DNA from: Oscillibacter valericigenes
GTDB taxonomy: Bacteria > Bacillota > Clostridia > Oscillospirales > Oscillospiraceae
Assembly (NCBI RefSeq): GCF_021531315.1
Contig: NZ_JAFBIQ010000014.1
Span: forward strand, 1 to 57,584
Direction of reading: 5' to 3'
DNA length: 57,584 nucleotides
Part shown: positions 44,074 through 52,756 of the stretch, piece after piece
How the letters are laid out: every line of letters begins with the position of its first letter
Numbering within the stretch: position 1 is the first letter of the stretch
The notes under the pieces: model-generated
Databases searched by the model: none
What the model saw: only the letters and a program-made list of their open reading frames with translations
Told to the model about the DNA's origin: nothing
Translations under genes and position numbers: made by a program

Positions 44074-44680
44074 CGCCGCTGTGCGTGTGAGCAGCAGCTT
44101 TTGGCTGCTCGTACTGCTCGCCGTCATCATCTCGCCGCTCACGGCGGTCATGGCGATCCTGTCTGCCGCGGCACTGCACGAGCTCGGCCACCTTGCCGCC
44201 ATGCGGCACTATGGCGTGGCTGTTAAGCGTTTTCGCCTTACGGCGCTCGGCGCGGAGCTGGACGCTCCCCCCCTCGCGCGCCTTTCCTACGGCCGCGAGT
44301 TGGTCGTCACGCTCGCGGGGGTAACGGTCAATTTTCTCTGCGCAGCTCTGCTTGCGCTTCTCGGGCTGAAGCTATGGCGCGAGTGGTGCTTTGTCTTTGC
44401 CGGCGCACATCTCGTGCTCGCGGTGTTTAACCTCCTGCCCATCGCGCCGCTCGACGGCGCAAGGGCGCTCTATCTCGTCACAGCCCTTCTCCTCGGCCCT
44501 GTGGCGGGGGAACGCATCGCGGCGGCGGTCAGCATCGGCTGCTCGCTCGCGCTGTGCGCGCTGGGGGTCCGACTTTCCTTTGCGCTGCACAGCGGGTATC
44601 TCTTTGCCTTCGCCGCCTTTGGCCTTTTCTGGGGTACGCTGCGGCAAGTGGGGCTTGCGCGAAGGGGGAAAAGCGTGTAA
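44054..44680 (+). CDS. spoIVFB: Site-2 metalloprotease, SpoIVFB-like (M50)
   Basis: The 208-residue intramembrane zinc protease has HELGH (in SAAALHELGHLAAM, residues ~36-49) and the third ligand in NLLPIAPLDGARALYL. About six hydrophobic segments are present. SpoIVFB releases sigma-K from its membrane pro-form late in sporulation; coupling to an M23 protein directly upstream supports this assignment. No CBS domain is attached, which makes it shorter than the Bacillus protein. The start codon lies inside the end of the M23 gene. Confidence 0.87.
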   Translation: MPQKPFSAAVRVSSSFWLLVLLAVIISPLTAVMAILSAAALHELGHLAAMRHYGVAVKRFRLTALGAELDAPPLARLSYGRELVVTLAGVTVNFLCAALLALLGLKLWREWCFVFAGAHLVLAVFNLLPIAPLDGARALYLVTALLLGPVAGERIAAAVSIGCSLALCALGVRLSFALHSGYLFAFAAFGLFWGTLRQVGLARRGKSV

Positions 44681-44716
44681 AATACGGTCAAATGCTTTAC
44701 GATAAGGAGCTTGACT

Positions 44717-46549
44717 GTGGACAAACGATTGGAACGCATCCTGCCCCGCGTGCAAAAGCCCGCGCGCTATGTGGGCGGTGAATACAATGCGGTGATGAAG
44801 GACCTCTCGCAGGTCGATACCCGCGTGGCCTTCTGCTTTCCCGACACCTATGAGATCGGTATGTCAAATCTCGGTATGCGCATTCTCTATGGCATTATGA
44901 ACAACATGGAGGGCGTGTGGTGCGAGCGCGCCTTTGCCCCCTGGGGCGACATGGAGGAAGAAATGCGTAAGGCGGGTCTTCCGCTCTACGCGCTCGAATC
45001 CGGCGATCCCATTCGGGACTTTGACATCATCGCCTTTTCCGTCGGCTATGAGATGGCGTTTCCCGCCATTTTGAATATGCTCGACCTTGCGGGTGTGCCG
45101 CTCCACGCGAGCGAGCGCACAGAGCTTACGCCGCTCGTCATCGCCGGCGGCACGGCGATGTTCAACTGCGAGCCGATTGCGGACTTTATCGACCTTGCCG
45201 AGCTCGGCGAGGGCGAGGAGATGAATGTCGAGCTCATCGAGCTGCACCGCAGGGCGCGTCGCGAGGGCTGGACGAAGCAGGAATTTCTCCGCGCCGCCGC
45301 GCAAATCGGCGGCGTCTATGTCCCGAGCCTCTACGATGTGGACTACAACGCCGACGGCACGGTGAAGTCCATCACGCCTAAGGACGGTGCGCCGAAGGTT
45401 GTCACCAAGCGCATCATGCGCGACATGGACAAGGCGTGGTATCCTGCCAAGACCATCGTCCCCTCGACCGAGATCGTGCAGGACCGCACGACGCTTGAGC
45501 TCTTCCGCGGCTGCATCCGCGGCTGCCGCTTCTGTCAGGCGGGCTATGTCTACCGCCCTGTGCGCAACCGCTCGGAAAAGCTGCTGGTCGAATACGCGAA
45601 GGAGGCCATCGAGGACTCCGGCTACGAGGAAATGACGCTCTCCTCGCTCTCGACCTCGGACTTTCCGCCGCTCGTGCAGCTGTGCGACGATTTAGAGGAC
45701 TTCTGCGCGCAGCGCCATGTAAACCTGTCGCTCCCAAGCCTGCGCGCCGACAACTTCTCCATGGCGCTGATGGAGCGGCTGCAAAAGGGAAGAAAGACCG
45801 GTTTGACCTTTGCGCCCGAGGCCGGCACGCAGCGTCTGCGCGACGCCATCAACAAGAACGTCACGGAGGAGGATCTGCTTGAATCCTGCCGCCGCGCCTT
45901 CGCCGGCGGATACAGCGCGGTCAAGCTCTACTTCATGCTCGGCCTCCCTACTGAGACGGACGAGGATGTGCTCGGCATCGCCGAGGTCGCCTCGCACGTT
46001 ATGCACGCCTGGCGCGAGAGTGCGAGCAATAAAAACCGCGGCGTGCGCATCACGGTCTCGACCTCGTGGTTCGTGCCCAAGCCGCACTCGGCCTTCCAAT
46101 GGGAGCCGCAGATCCCTAAGGAGGAGTATGAGCGCCGCGTAAAGCTCCTGCGGGAGAATATGCTGACGAAATCCGTCACCTACAACTGGCACGACAGTGA
46201 CACAAGCTATATGGAAGCGGTCATCTCCCGCGGCGACCGCCGCCTTTGCAGGGTGATCGAAACGGCGTGGCGCAAGGGCGAGCACCTCTCCGCGTGGGAG
46301 GAGTATTTCTCCCTCGACCGCTGGCTGGAGGCCTTCGAGGAATGCGGCCTCGACCCGCACTTCTACGCCAACCGCACGCGCGGGCGGGACGAGCTCATGC
46401 CCTGGAGCATGATCTCCAGCGGCGTGACGGAGGATTACCTCTGGCGCGAGCATGAGCGGGCCTATCAGTCCGTCACCACGCCGGACTGCCGCACGCACTG
46501 CAACGGCTGCGGCGCAAATCTCTTACTGGGGAGGGCCTGTGATGGCTAA
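44717..46549 (+). CDS. Radical SAM protein of the TIGR03960 family
   Basis: The 610-residue protein has an N-terminal B12-binding-like region and a radical SAM domain with CIRGCRFCQAG (CxxxCxxC). It continues with LTFAPEAGTQRLRDAINKN and a C-terminal cysteine pair CNGCG. Family members are always next to a DUF2344 protein, sometimes fused to it, and to ribosomal or RNase genes; the reaction is unknown. I chose the GTG with AAGGAG seven bases upstream; a TTG two codons earlier is an alternative. It overlaps the DUF2344 gene by 8 bp. Confidence 0.93.
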   Translation: MDKRLERILPRVQKPARYVGGEYNAVMKDLSQVDTRVAFCFPDTYEIGMSNLGMRILYGIMNNMEGVWCERAFAPWGDMEEEMRKAGLPLYALESGDPIRDFDIIAFSVGYEMAFPAILNMLDLAGVPLHASERTELTPLVIAGGTAMFNCEPIADFIDLAELGEGEEMNVELIELHRRARREGWTKQEFLRAAAQIGGVYVPSLYDVDYNADGTVKSITPKDGAPKVVTKRIMRDMDKAWYPAKTIVPSTEIVQDRTTLELFRGCIRGCRFCQAGYVYRPVRNRSEKLLVEYAKEAIEDSGYEEMTLSSLSTSDFPPLVQLCDDLEDFCAQRHVNLSLPSLRADNFSMALMERLQKGRKTGLTFAPEAGTQRLRDAINKNVTEEDLLESCRRAFAGGYSAVKLYFMLGLPTETDEDVLGIAEVASHVMHAWRESASNKNRGVRITVSTSWFVPKPHSAFQWEPQIPKEEYERRVKLLRENMLTKSVTYNWHDSDTSYMEAVISRGDRRLCRVIETAWRKGEHLSAWEEYFSLDRWLEAFEECGLDPHFYANRTRGRDELMPWSMISSGVTEDYLWREHERAYQSVTTPDCRTHCNGCGANLLLGRACDG

Positions 46550-47204
46550 GCTGAGATTGCTCTTTACCAAGGAGGCGCAGGCCTCCTACATCTCGCACCT
46601 CGACACGATGCGCACCTTCCAGCGCGTGTTTCCGCGCGCGGAGCTGCACCTCAAGCACTCCAACGGCTTCCACCCGCACCCCATCATCTCCATCGTCCTG
46701 CCGCTGCCGGTGGGGCAGTCGAGCCACTGCGAGCTGCTCGACTTTGAAACGCTGGAGGAGACCGACGGCGCGGGTATTGCTGAAAAGCTCAACACGGGAC
46801 TGCCCGCGGGGCTGCGTGTGCGCGAGTGCTATCCCGTCACGCGCCCCGTGCGCGAGTTCGCCCTTCTGCGCGCGCGGCTGGAGCTCATTTACGACAACGG
46901 CGTGCCCACCGGTGCAGTCGACGCGCTGCGCGCGCTCTTTGCCCGCCCCTCGCTGATGATCGAAAAGCGCACCAAGCACAAGGACCTCGCGCAGATCGAC
47001 GTTGTGCCGCTGCTGCGCAAGATCACGCTCACGCAGCAGGAGGGCAGCATCTTCGCCGACGCTGTGGTCGCCGCGCAGAATCCGGGGCTGAACCCCGCCT
47101 ATCTTGCGCAGGCCATCGAGCGCGAGCTGAGCGAGCTCAAGCCGGACTTCGTGCGCGTGCGCCGCGTGGAAATTTACGACGCGGAAATGAATATCTTCCG
47201 CTGA
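46542..47204 (+). CDS. DUF2344 (TIGR03936) protein
   Basis: The 220-residue protein begins AKLRLLFTKEAQASYISHLDTMRTFQRVF, the signature of the TIGR03936 family. It also has LKHSNGFHPHPIISIVLPLPVGQSS in the middle. It is the constant partner of the upstream radical SAM protein, and is thought to present an RNA or ribosomal substrate. The 8-bp overlap implies equal expression. ATG preceded by GGGGAGGGCCTGTG. No terminator separates it from rpmE, but rpmE has its own promoter. Confidence 0.92.
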   Translation: MAKLRLLFTKEAQASYISHLDTMRTFQRVFPRAELHLKHSNGFHPHPIISIVLPLPVGQSSHCELLDFETLEETDGAGIAEKLNTGLPAGLRVRECYPVTRPVREFALLRARLELIYDNGVPTGAVDALRALFARPSLMIEKRTKHKDLAQIDVVPLLRKITLTQQEGSIFADAVVAAQNPGLNPAYLAQAIERELSELKPDFVRVRRVEIYDAEMNIFR

Positions 47205-47281
47205 ACACCGTCCACACCGCAGCGGCGTTTTCCGAAAAGATAGCTGATTTTGCATTTTATCGAAAAGTACAAAATTTGTGC

Positions 47282-47310
47282 TTGCAATTTGGCGAAAAGC
47301 GTGATATTAT
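47282..47310 (+). promoter_or_regulatory. Promoter of rpmE
   Basis: TTGCAA (47,282-47,287), a 17-bp spacer and TATTAT (47,305-47,310), 56 bp upstream of the start. Confidence 0.65.
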
Positions 47311-47366
47311 CCTTTTTGGCTTTTTGACGAAAGCACTCTCGGATCGGAAAGAGGTGAACACGAGCA

Positions 47367-47570
47367 ATGAAGGAAGGAATCCATCCCAATTATCAGCAGA
47401 CTACTATTACTTGCGCCTGCGGTAATGTGATTGAGACAGGTTCCACCAAGGCAAATATCAAGGTGGAAGTGTGCTCAAAGTGTCACCCCTACTTCACGGG
47501 CAAGCAGAAGCTGGTCGATACCGGCGGCCGCGTTGCCAAGTTCAACAAGAAGTTCGGTCTGGACAAGTAA
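47367..47570 (+). CDS. rpmE: 50S ribosomal protein L31
   Basis: The 67-residue protein is a complete L31 of the zinc-containing type, with Cys16, Cys18, Cys36 and Cys39 (TCACGN and CSKCHP). It bridges the two ribosomal subunits. The C terminus [14 protein letters not shown] is typical. The ATG follows AAAGAGGTGAACACGAGCA. A terminator follows nine bases after the stop, so it is a single-gene unit. Confidence 0.98.
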   Translation: MKEGIHPNYQQTTITCACGNVIETGSTKANIKVEVCSKCHPYFTGKQKLVDTGGRVAKFNKKFGLDK

Positions 47571-47578
47571 GAACTGCG

Positions 47579-47608
47579 AAAGAGGTCTGCGGAAGCAGAC
47601 CTCTTTTT
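47579..47608 (+). terminator. Intrinsic terminator of rpmE
   Basis: AAAGAGGTCTGC, loop GGAA, GCAGACCTC, then TTTTT. Confidence 0.93.
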
Positions 47609-47669
47609 CTTTACATTTTTCGTTTCCCTGCGTATACTGGGAGCAAAGAAACGCAGAAAAGGTGATTTG

Positions 47670-48980
47670 ATGGAAGAAAACAAAATAAAAACCGTGGAGC
47701 AGCCGCGTGACCGCGTGGTGCTCATCGGGCTGTCCTCGCCGGTGCTGCGCGAGGACAGCGCGGACGAGGAGAGCATGAACGAGCTTGCCGACCTTGTTGA
47801 GACCGCCGGTGCGGTGAGCGCTGCGACGGTGCTGCAAAACCTCCCGTCCCCGAATCCGCGCAGCTTTATCGGCGAGGGCAAGGTGGCGGAGGTCAAGGAG
47901 CTCATCGGCTCGACCGAGGCGACCATGGCGATTTTCGATAACGACCTCTCGCCCTCGCAGATGCGCGTGCTGACGGAGGACTTAGGTGTGCAGGTGCTCG
48001 ACCGCAGCGGACTGATCCTCGATATTTTCGCCCAGCGCGCCAAGACCAAGGAGGGCCGCTTGCAGGTGGAGCTCGCGCAGTATCAATACCTGCTGCCGCG
48101 ATTGATCGGTATGTGGACGCATTTGGAGCGTCAAGCAGGCACGAGCGGCAAGGGACCCATCGGCTCAAAGGGCCCCGGTGAAACGCAGCTTGAGACTGAC
48201 CGCCGCCACGTCCGCCGCAAGATCGACAAGCTGAAGGAGGACCTCGACGAGGTGCGCCGCGTGCGCGGCACGCAGCGTGAGCGGAGAATGAAGAACGAGA
48301 TCCCCGTCGTCGCCATCGTCGGCTACACGAACGCGGGCAAATCGACGCTTTTGAATGCGCTCACCGGCGCGGACATTCCGGCGAATAACCGCCTGTTCGA
48401 CACGCTCGACACCACCACGCGCCTGCTGACGGTCTCCGATACGCTTGATGTCGTCATCTCCGACACGGTCGGCTTCATCCGCAAGCTGCCGCACCAGCTC
48501 ATCGACGCTTTCAAGGCGACGCTTGAGGAGCTGGAATACGCAGACCTGCTGTTGCATGTCATCGACATCTCCAACCCTGAGTGGATCGCGCAGGCGGAGG
48601 TGGTCGATCAGCTCATCCACGAACTCGGCGCGGAGGAAATCCCCTGCATCCGCGTGTACAATAAGTCCGACCTCTTTTTCGGCGACCTTCGCCCGCGCGG
48701 CGAGCGCACGGTGAACCTCAGTGCCAAGACTGGCGAAGGGCTCGACGCGCTGCTGTGCGCCATCGACGCGGAGCTGGATAAGGGCACACGCCGCGTGACC
48801 ATCCATCTCCCCTACGACAAAGGCGGCCTGCTCGACAGCCTATACCGCGAGGCCAAGGTCGAGCGCGTCGAGTACGGCGAAACCATCGACATTGTGGCGG
48901 TCTGCACGCCGCGCGTACTCGGCCAGGTCAAGGACTATGTGGAGGGCTACACCGAGCCGAAAGAGGATTGGGAAGTATGA
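47670..48980 (+). CDS. hflX: Ribosome-associated GTPase HflX
   Basis: The 436-residue GTPase splits stalled ribosomes. The N-terminal HflX domain has FIGEGKVAEVKELI and the glycine-rich linker GTSGKGPIGSKGPGETQLE, followed by a helical coiled-coil. The G domain has G1 GYTNAGKSTLLN, G2/G3 DTTTR and DTVGFIRKLP, G4 NKSD and G5 SAKTGEG. Length is normal. ATG with AAAAGGTGATTTG. Its stop overlaps the start of the yigZ-like gene. Confidence 0.96.
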   Translation: MEENKIKTVEQPRDRVVLIGLSSPVLREDSADEESMNELADLVETAGAVSAATVLQNLPSPNPRSFIGEGKVAEVKELIGSTEATMAIFDNDLSPSQMRVLTEDLGVQVLDRSGLILDIFAQRAKTKEGRLQVELAQYQYLLPRLIGMWTHLERQAGTSGKGPIGSKGPGETQLETDRRHVRRKIDKLKEDLDEVRRVRGTQRERRMKNEIPVVAIVGYTNAGKSTLLNALTGADIPANNRLFDTLDTTTRLLTVSDTLDVVISDTVGFIRKLPHQLIDAFKATLEELEYADLLLHVIDISNPEWIAQAEVVDQLIHELGAEEIPCIRVYNKSDLFFGDLRPRGERTVNLSAKTGEGLDALLCAIDAELDKGTRRVTIHLPYDKGGLLDSLYREAKVERVEYGETIDIVAVCTPRVLGQVKDYVEGYTEPKEDWEV

Positions 48981-49612
48981 GCACGGCGGAATACTATGTC
49001 CCTGTGGACGCGGGCGAGGCGGAGTTCACCGAAAAGCGCTCGCGCTTTCTCGGCCATGTCCGCCGCGTGGAGAGCGAGGCGGAGGCCCGCGCCTTTTTGG
49101 ACGAGATGCGGAAAAAATACTACGACGCGCGCCACAACTGCTGGTGCTATGTGCTCCGCGAGGGCGGCGTCGTGCGCTACGGCGACGACGGCGAGCCGCA
49201 GGGCACGGCCGGTCAGCCGATGCTCAATGTCTTTCAGCGCGAGGGCGTGGAGAATGTCGTCTGCGTCGTGACGCGCTACTTCGGGGGCGTGCTGCTCGGT
49301 GCGGGCGGACTGACACGCGCCTACGCGAGGTCCGCGAAGGACGCGCTCGACGCGGCAGGCAAGGCGAAAATGCGCCTATGGTCCGCCGTGACGGTGGACG
49401 GCCCCTATCCGATGCTCGAGCGCTTAAAGCTCCTCGTCGCCGCCCACGGCGGCACGGTCGAGGGGACAGACTTCGGCGCAGCGGTGAGCGTGCAGCTTTT
49501 GCTGCCGCAGGAGAACACCGACGGCTTTGACGCCGCGCTCACCGAGCTGTCCGCGGGAACGATGAGTGCGCGGCGCGAGGGCGAGCGTTTCCTGCCCGGA
49601 CCGCGCGAGTAA
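48977..49612 (+). CDS. YigZ/IMPACT family protein
   Basis: The 211-residue protein has an N-terminal IMPACT domain (EFTEKRSRFLGHVRRVESEAEA, then YYDARHNCWCYVLR, GDDGEPQGTAGQPML and VTRYFGGVLLGAGGL). A smaller C-terminal DUF1949-like domain follows. YigZ family members are conserved, bind nucleic acid or ribosomes, and lack a firmly assigned reaction. ATGA overlap with hflX implies coupled translation with a ribosome-rescue factor. Confidence 0.92.
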   Translation: MSTAEYYVPVDAGEAEFTEKRSRFLGHVRRVESEAEARAFLDEMRKKYYDARHNCWCYVLREGGVVRYGDDGEPQGTAGQPMLNVFQREGVENVVCVVTRYFGGVLLGAGGLTRAYARSAKDALDAAGKAKMRLWSAVTVDGPYPMLERLKLLVAAHGGTVEGTDFGAAVSVQLLLPQENTDGFDAALTELSAGTMSARREGERFLPGPRE

Positions 49613-49716
49613 AGCGAGAGAAGAGATAAAATCGCAAGGTATGAGGGTTCGGTACAGATGAATTTTCAACTTGGCAAAACCATATTCCCCGTCCGCAGAA
49701 GCTGACCATAGAACGC

Positions 49717-49754
49717 AAAAGGAGCCTGCCCCATTTGAATGGGGGCAGGCTCCT
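49717..49754 (-). terminator. Intrinsic terminator of the DAACS symporter gene
   Basis: On the minus strand, GAGGAGCCTGCCCC, a loop, GGGGCAGGCTCC and TTTTG. It lies 32 bp beyond the symporter stop codon and may also slow plus-strand transcripts from yigZ. Confidence 0.8.
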
Positions 49755-49786
49755 CTTGCTCAAAGCGATGACGCCTGTGCTTTTCC

Positions 49787-51031
49787 TTATGCGCTTGGCT
49801 CTTCGCCGCAGCGCTCCGTCCAGCCCGCACCCTCGGTGATGCGAGTGACAAGGAAGGTCGCGGCATAGTCGCCGGCGGCGTTGACCAACGTGGCGGGCGG
49901 GTCGACGAGGTTGCCGATGGTGACAGCGATGGGGTAGGCGACTGCCATCTGCTCGGGGAAGAAGAGCGAGCAGAGAATGAACTCGGCGATATAGCCGCCG
50001 CCGGGGATGCCGCTCATGGCGACGGAGGAAAAGACCGCAACCGCCAGCACCTCGGCGGTCAGCCCCGCGCCCTCGAAGGGCAGTCCGAACACGCCGAAGA
50101 GGAAGGCGACCTTGAGCACACAGCTAAAGCACGAGCCGTCCATGTGCATCGTCGCGCCGAGCGGCAGCACGAGGTCCGAGACCTCGTGCGGGATGCCGCT
50201 CGCCTCCGCGGCCTCCATATTCGCGGGAATGGTGGCGACGGACGAGCAGGTGCCGAGCGCCGTGACCGCGGGGCGGAGGACATTGCGACGCAGCCGCCGC
50301 ACGCCCTCGCGCCCGCCGCCGAGGTAGGCAAAGAGCGGGAAGGCGAGCAGCGCGTAGACAAAGCTGAGCGGGTAGTACGCGAGCATCGCGCGGGCGTAGG
50401 ACGCGGTGATCTGCGCGCCGTAGCTCGCCACCATCGCGGCGAAAAAACCGAAGAAGGCGACGGGCGCGTAGCAGCTCACGAGCGAGACCATCTTCAACAG
50501 GCATTTTGTCGCGTCGTCCAGCACCCGCGCCGTCACGGTGTCCGGCCCGCCGCAAGAGGAGACCGAAAAGCCGAAGAGCAGGGAAAAGACGATCAGCGGC
50601 AGCATCGCCCGCCGCGAGAGCAGCGCGGCGAAGTCATTCACGGTGAAGAAGTTGACGAGCAGCGTCGCAAGCGACGCGGGGGCGTCCACCGTGCCTGCCG
50701 CCGCGTCCGTCCACGGCGAGAGCACCGGCGGGAAGGCGCGCACGATGACAAGCATAAGGAGCGCCGCAAACAGTCCCGTGACGACGAACACGCCGAGCGT
50801 CGCGCCGAGGATGCGCCCCGCCTTGCGCCGCGAGCGCATATTGGCGATGCTGCCCGCAAGCGAGCAGAACACCAGCGGCACAACGAGGCAGAACATCATG
50901 TTGATGAACACGGTGCCGAGCGGCTCAAGGCAGGCGGCTCCCGGCCAGACTGCACCCACCGCGCAGCCGAGCACGATGCAGGCAAGCATCGCGGCGAGAA
51001 AGCCGTAGCTTCGATAGAAGGAATGGGTCAT
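49787..51031 (-). CDS. Dicarboxylate/amino acid:cation symporter (DAACS family)
   Basis: The 414-residue membrane protein has the glutamate/dicarboxylate symporter fold. About eight helices and two re-entrant loops are marked by CSSVATIPANMEAAE (serine-rich loop), LPLGATMHMDGSCF (the NMDGT-type cation site, here HMDGS) and SGIPGGGYIAEF. Substrates of the family are aspartate, glutamate, serine/threonine or C4-dicarboxylates; the His and Ser changes in the NMDGT motif leave specificity open. The start at MTHSFYR follows GGAGGGCTTTTT. Single gene, divergent from the MerR-RDD gene. Confidence 0.93.
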   Translation of the reverse strand: MTHSFYRSYGFLAAMLACIVLGCAVGAVWPGAACLEPLGTVFINMMFCLVVPLVFCSLAGSIANMRSRRKAGRILGATLGVFVVTGLFAALLMLVIVRAFPPVLSPWTDAAAGTVDAPASLATLLVNFFTVNDFAALLSRRAMLPLIVFSLLFGFSVSSCGGPDTVTARVLDDATKCLLKMVSLVSCYAPVAFFGFFAAMVASYGAQITASYARAMLAYYPLSFVYALLAFPLFAYLGGGREGVRRLRRNVLRPAVTALGTCSSVATIPANMEAAEASGIPHEVSDLVLPLGATMHMDGSCFSCVLKVAFLFGVFGLPFEGAGLTAEVLAVAVFSSVAMSGIPGGGYIAEFILCSLFFPEQMAVAYPIAVTIGNLVDPPATLVNAAGDYAATFLVTRITEGAGWTERCGEEPSA

Positions 51032-51122
51032 AAAAAGCCCTCCGATCTCCCAGATTTTGTGTCTATCCCTATCCATAGCGGGAGACAGGCTCGAATATGA
51101 CCGAAAAATTTTGAAAAAGGGC

Positions 51123-51153
51123 TTGACTGTCAAGTTGCTTTATCCCTTACAAT
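51123..51153 (+). promoter_or_regulatory. Candidate MerR-type promoter with 19-bp spacer
   Basis: TTGACT (51,123-51,128) and TACAAT (51,148-51,153) are separated by 19 bp, the long spacer typical of MerR-controlled promoters. The -35 lies inside a short inverted repeat CTTGAC-T-GTCAAG. It precedes a MerR gene by about 50 bp, so autoregulation is plausible. A normal 17-bp alternative, TTGCTT/TATCAT, overlaps it. Confidence 0.5.
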
Positions 51154-51204
51154 GCGGTATCATGGCCTTGGGAAAACGCCCCGAGGAACGGGAAAGGAGC
51201 GTCT

Positions 51205-52623
51205 ATGAACAGCAAGGAGATCGAGCAGCGCAGCGGCTTGACGCGCGCAAATATCCGCTACTACGAGCAGGAGGGTCTGCTCGCGCCCGCGCGGCGGGAG
51301 AACAAATACCGCGATTATAGTGAAGAAGACCTTGAAACGCTGCTGCGCATCGCGCTGCTGCGAAATCTCGGCTTTTCACTCGACGAGATCAGGCGGCTGC
51401 AATCCGGCGAGCTGGAGCTTGCCGCCGCCATGCGAGAGCGCAGCGCGGCGCTGGAGGCCGAGGGACAGCGTCTGCTCACAGCCAAAAGCGTATGCGATGC
51501 CATTTCGCGAGAGGTGACAAGCTATTCCGCCTTGCAGCCGGAGACCTATCTCCACAGCTTTGAGCCGGACAAGACCGCGGAGCGGCAGGACATCGCCGAG
51601 CCGCACCCATGGCGGCGTTACCTTGCCCGTGCCATCGACCTCACGCTCACGGGAATATTGGTCTCGTTTGTGCAGTTCATGCTGCTGCACCATAACCTTG
51701 TGAACATTTCCAAAGCAGAAAGATTCCTTTGCGGTCTGGCAGGATGGGGACTGCTCGTTCTCATCGAGCCGCTGCTGCTCTCACGCTTTGCTGCGACCGC
51801 GGGCAAATGGTGCATGGGCATCACCGTCACGCGGCCGGACGGCGAGAGGCTCAGCTACGGCGAGGCGCTTGAGCGCACCGCCGCCGTCTGGCTTTACGGC
51901 GCGGGCCTCGGCATTTCCATCGTGGAGCTTGTGTGCAACTACCGCAGCTACCGCCGCTATATGAACGGCGAGGAGCTGGCGTGGGAGAGCGGCAGCATTG
52001 AGCGCTTCGACGAGCGCGGCACGGGGAGGATGGTGCTGCTCTACGCGGCGAGCACCGCGCTGAGCCTTGCCCTGACCCTTGCTATGGGCTTGAGCGCCGC
52101 GCTGCCGCCGAATCGCGGCGAGCTGACGGTGGCGGAGTTTGCGGAGAATGTAAATTTCTACCGCGGCTACTTTGATTATGGTCAGCGCTGGACGCTCGAC
52201 AGCAGCGGCGAGTGGGTCGAGAACGAGTATGAGAATGTGATCTATTTCGGCGGGGGCGGCGAGCCAACGCCGTTCAGCTACACGGTGGAGGACGGCGTGC
52301 TCCGCGCCGTGCATTGGGCATATTCGGAGACGGAGGAGCAGCTATTCGGCGCGCGCGTGGACAACGCGCGCATGGCCTATCTCGCGCTTGCCGCGGCGCA
52401 GAGGGAGACGAGCATTTTCAACATCCGCCGCGTGATTGCCCAGATCGACGCGAACCGCTGGGAGGAGGATGCGTCCTGCTCCGCCGTATGGAAAAATGTC
52501 GAGATGCGCTACGATGCGCAGATCGAGGGCGCATTCCGCTGCATCGACGGCTGCTTTTTCTCCACGCAGGGTAGTCAGCCCATCACCGTCACGCTGACCT
52601 TCGACGCGCGGGTCGTGGAATAA
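51205..52623 (+). CDS. MerR-type regulator fused to an RDD membrane domain
   Basis: The 472-residue protein starts with a MerR winged helix (EIEQRSGLTRANIRYYEQEGLLAPARRENKYRDYSEEDLETL) and a short dimerisation helix (residues 1-105). It continues with an RDD domain of three membrane helices (PWRRYLARAIDLTLTGILVSFV... ATAGKWCMGITVTRPDG) at about residues 135-250. A fourth hydrophobic helix (about 275-300) leads to an extracytoplasmic domain of ~170 residues without a recognised fold. It thus looks like a one-component, membrane-held transcription factor that senses the envelope or outside. ATG with GGAAAGGAGCGTCT. The stop abuts the multi-hairpin repeat. Confidence 0.88.
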   Translation: MNSKEIEQRSGLTRANIRYYEQEGLLAPARRENKYRDYSEEDLETLLRIALLRNLGFSLDEIRRLQSGELELAAAMRERSAALEAEGQRLLTAKSVCDAISREVTSYSALQPETYLHSFEPDKTAERQDIAEPHPWRRYLARAIDLTLTGILVSFVQFMLLHHNLVNISKAERFLCGLAGWGLLVLIEPLLLSRFAATAGKWCMGITVTRPDGERLSYGEALERTAAVWLYGAGLGISIVELVCNYRSYRRYMNGEELAWESGSIERFDERGTGRMVLLYAASTALSLALTLAMGLSAALPPNRGELTVAEFAENVNFYRGYFDYGQRWTLDSSGEWVENEYENVIYFGGGGEPTPFSYTVEDGVLRAVHWAYSETEEQLFGARVDNARMAYLALAAAQRETSIFNIRRVIAQIDANRWEEDASCSAVWKNVEMRYDAQIEGAFRCIDGCFFSTQGSQPITVTLTFDARVVE

Positions 52624-52756
52624 GCATCCACCCGCCGAGCGAGTTGTTTTGCTTATGCGGGCAAAGCCCTATGTACCTCGCGCACGCGTCAAACGCGTAA
52701 GTACGGTTCGCCTACTGCGTAGAACCGTTACCTGCCGCCCATAAACGGGCCGTATT
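52622..52756. repeat. Multi-hairpin repeat, copy 2 (inverted relative to copy 1)
   Basis: The reverse complement of this stretch follows copy 1 (36,377-36,518) almost base for base. Its hairpins are: a degraded AAGCATCCACCCGC...TTGCTT at the MerR-RDD stop codon; GGGCAAAGCCC; ACGCGTCAAACGCGT; CGGTT...CTACTGCGTAG...AACCG; and GCCCATAAACGGGC. It runs straight into the terminal repeat of the second IS1182 element. Confidence 0.85.
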
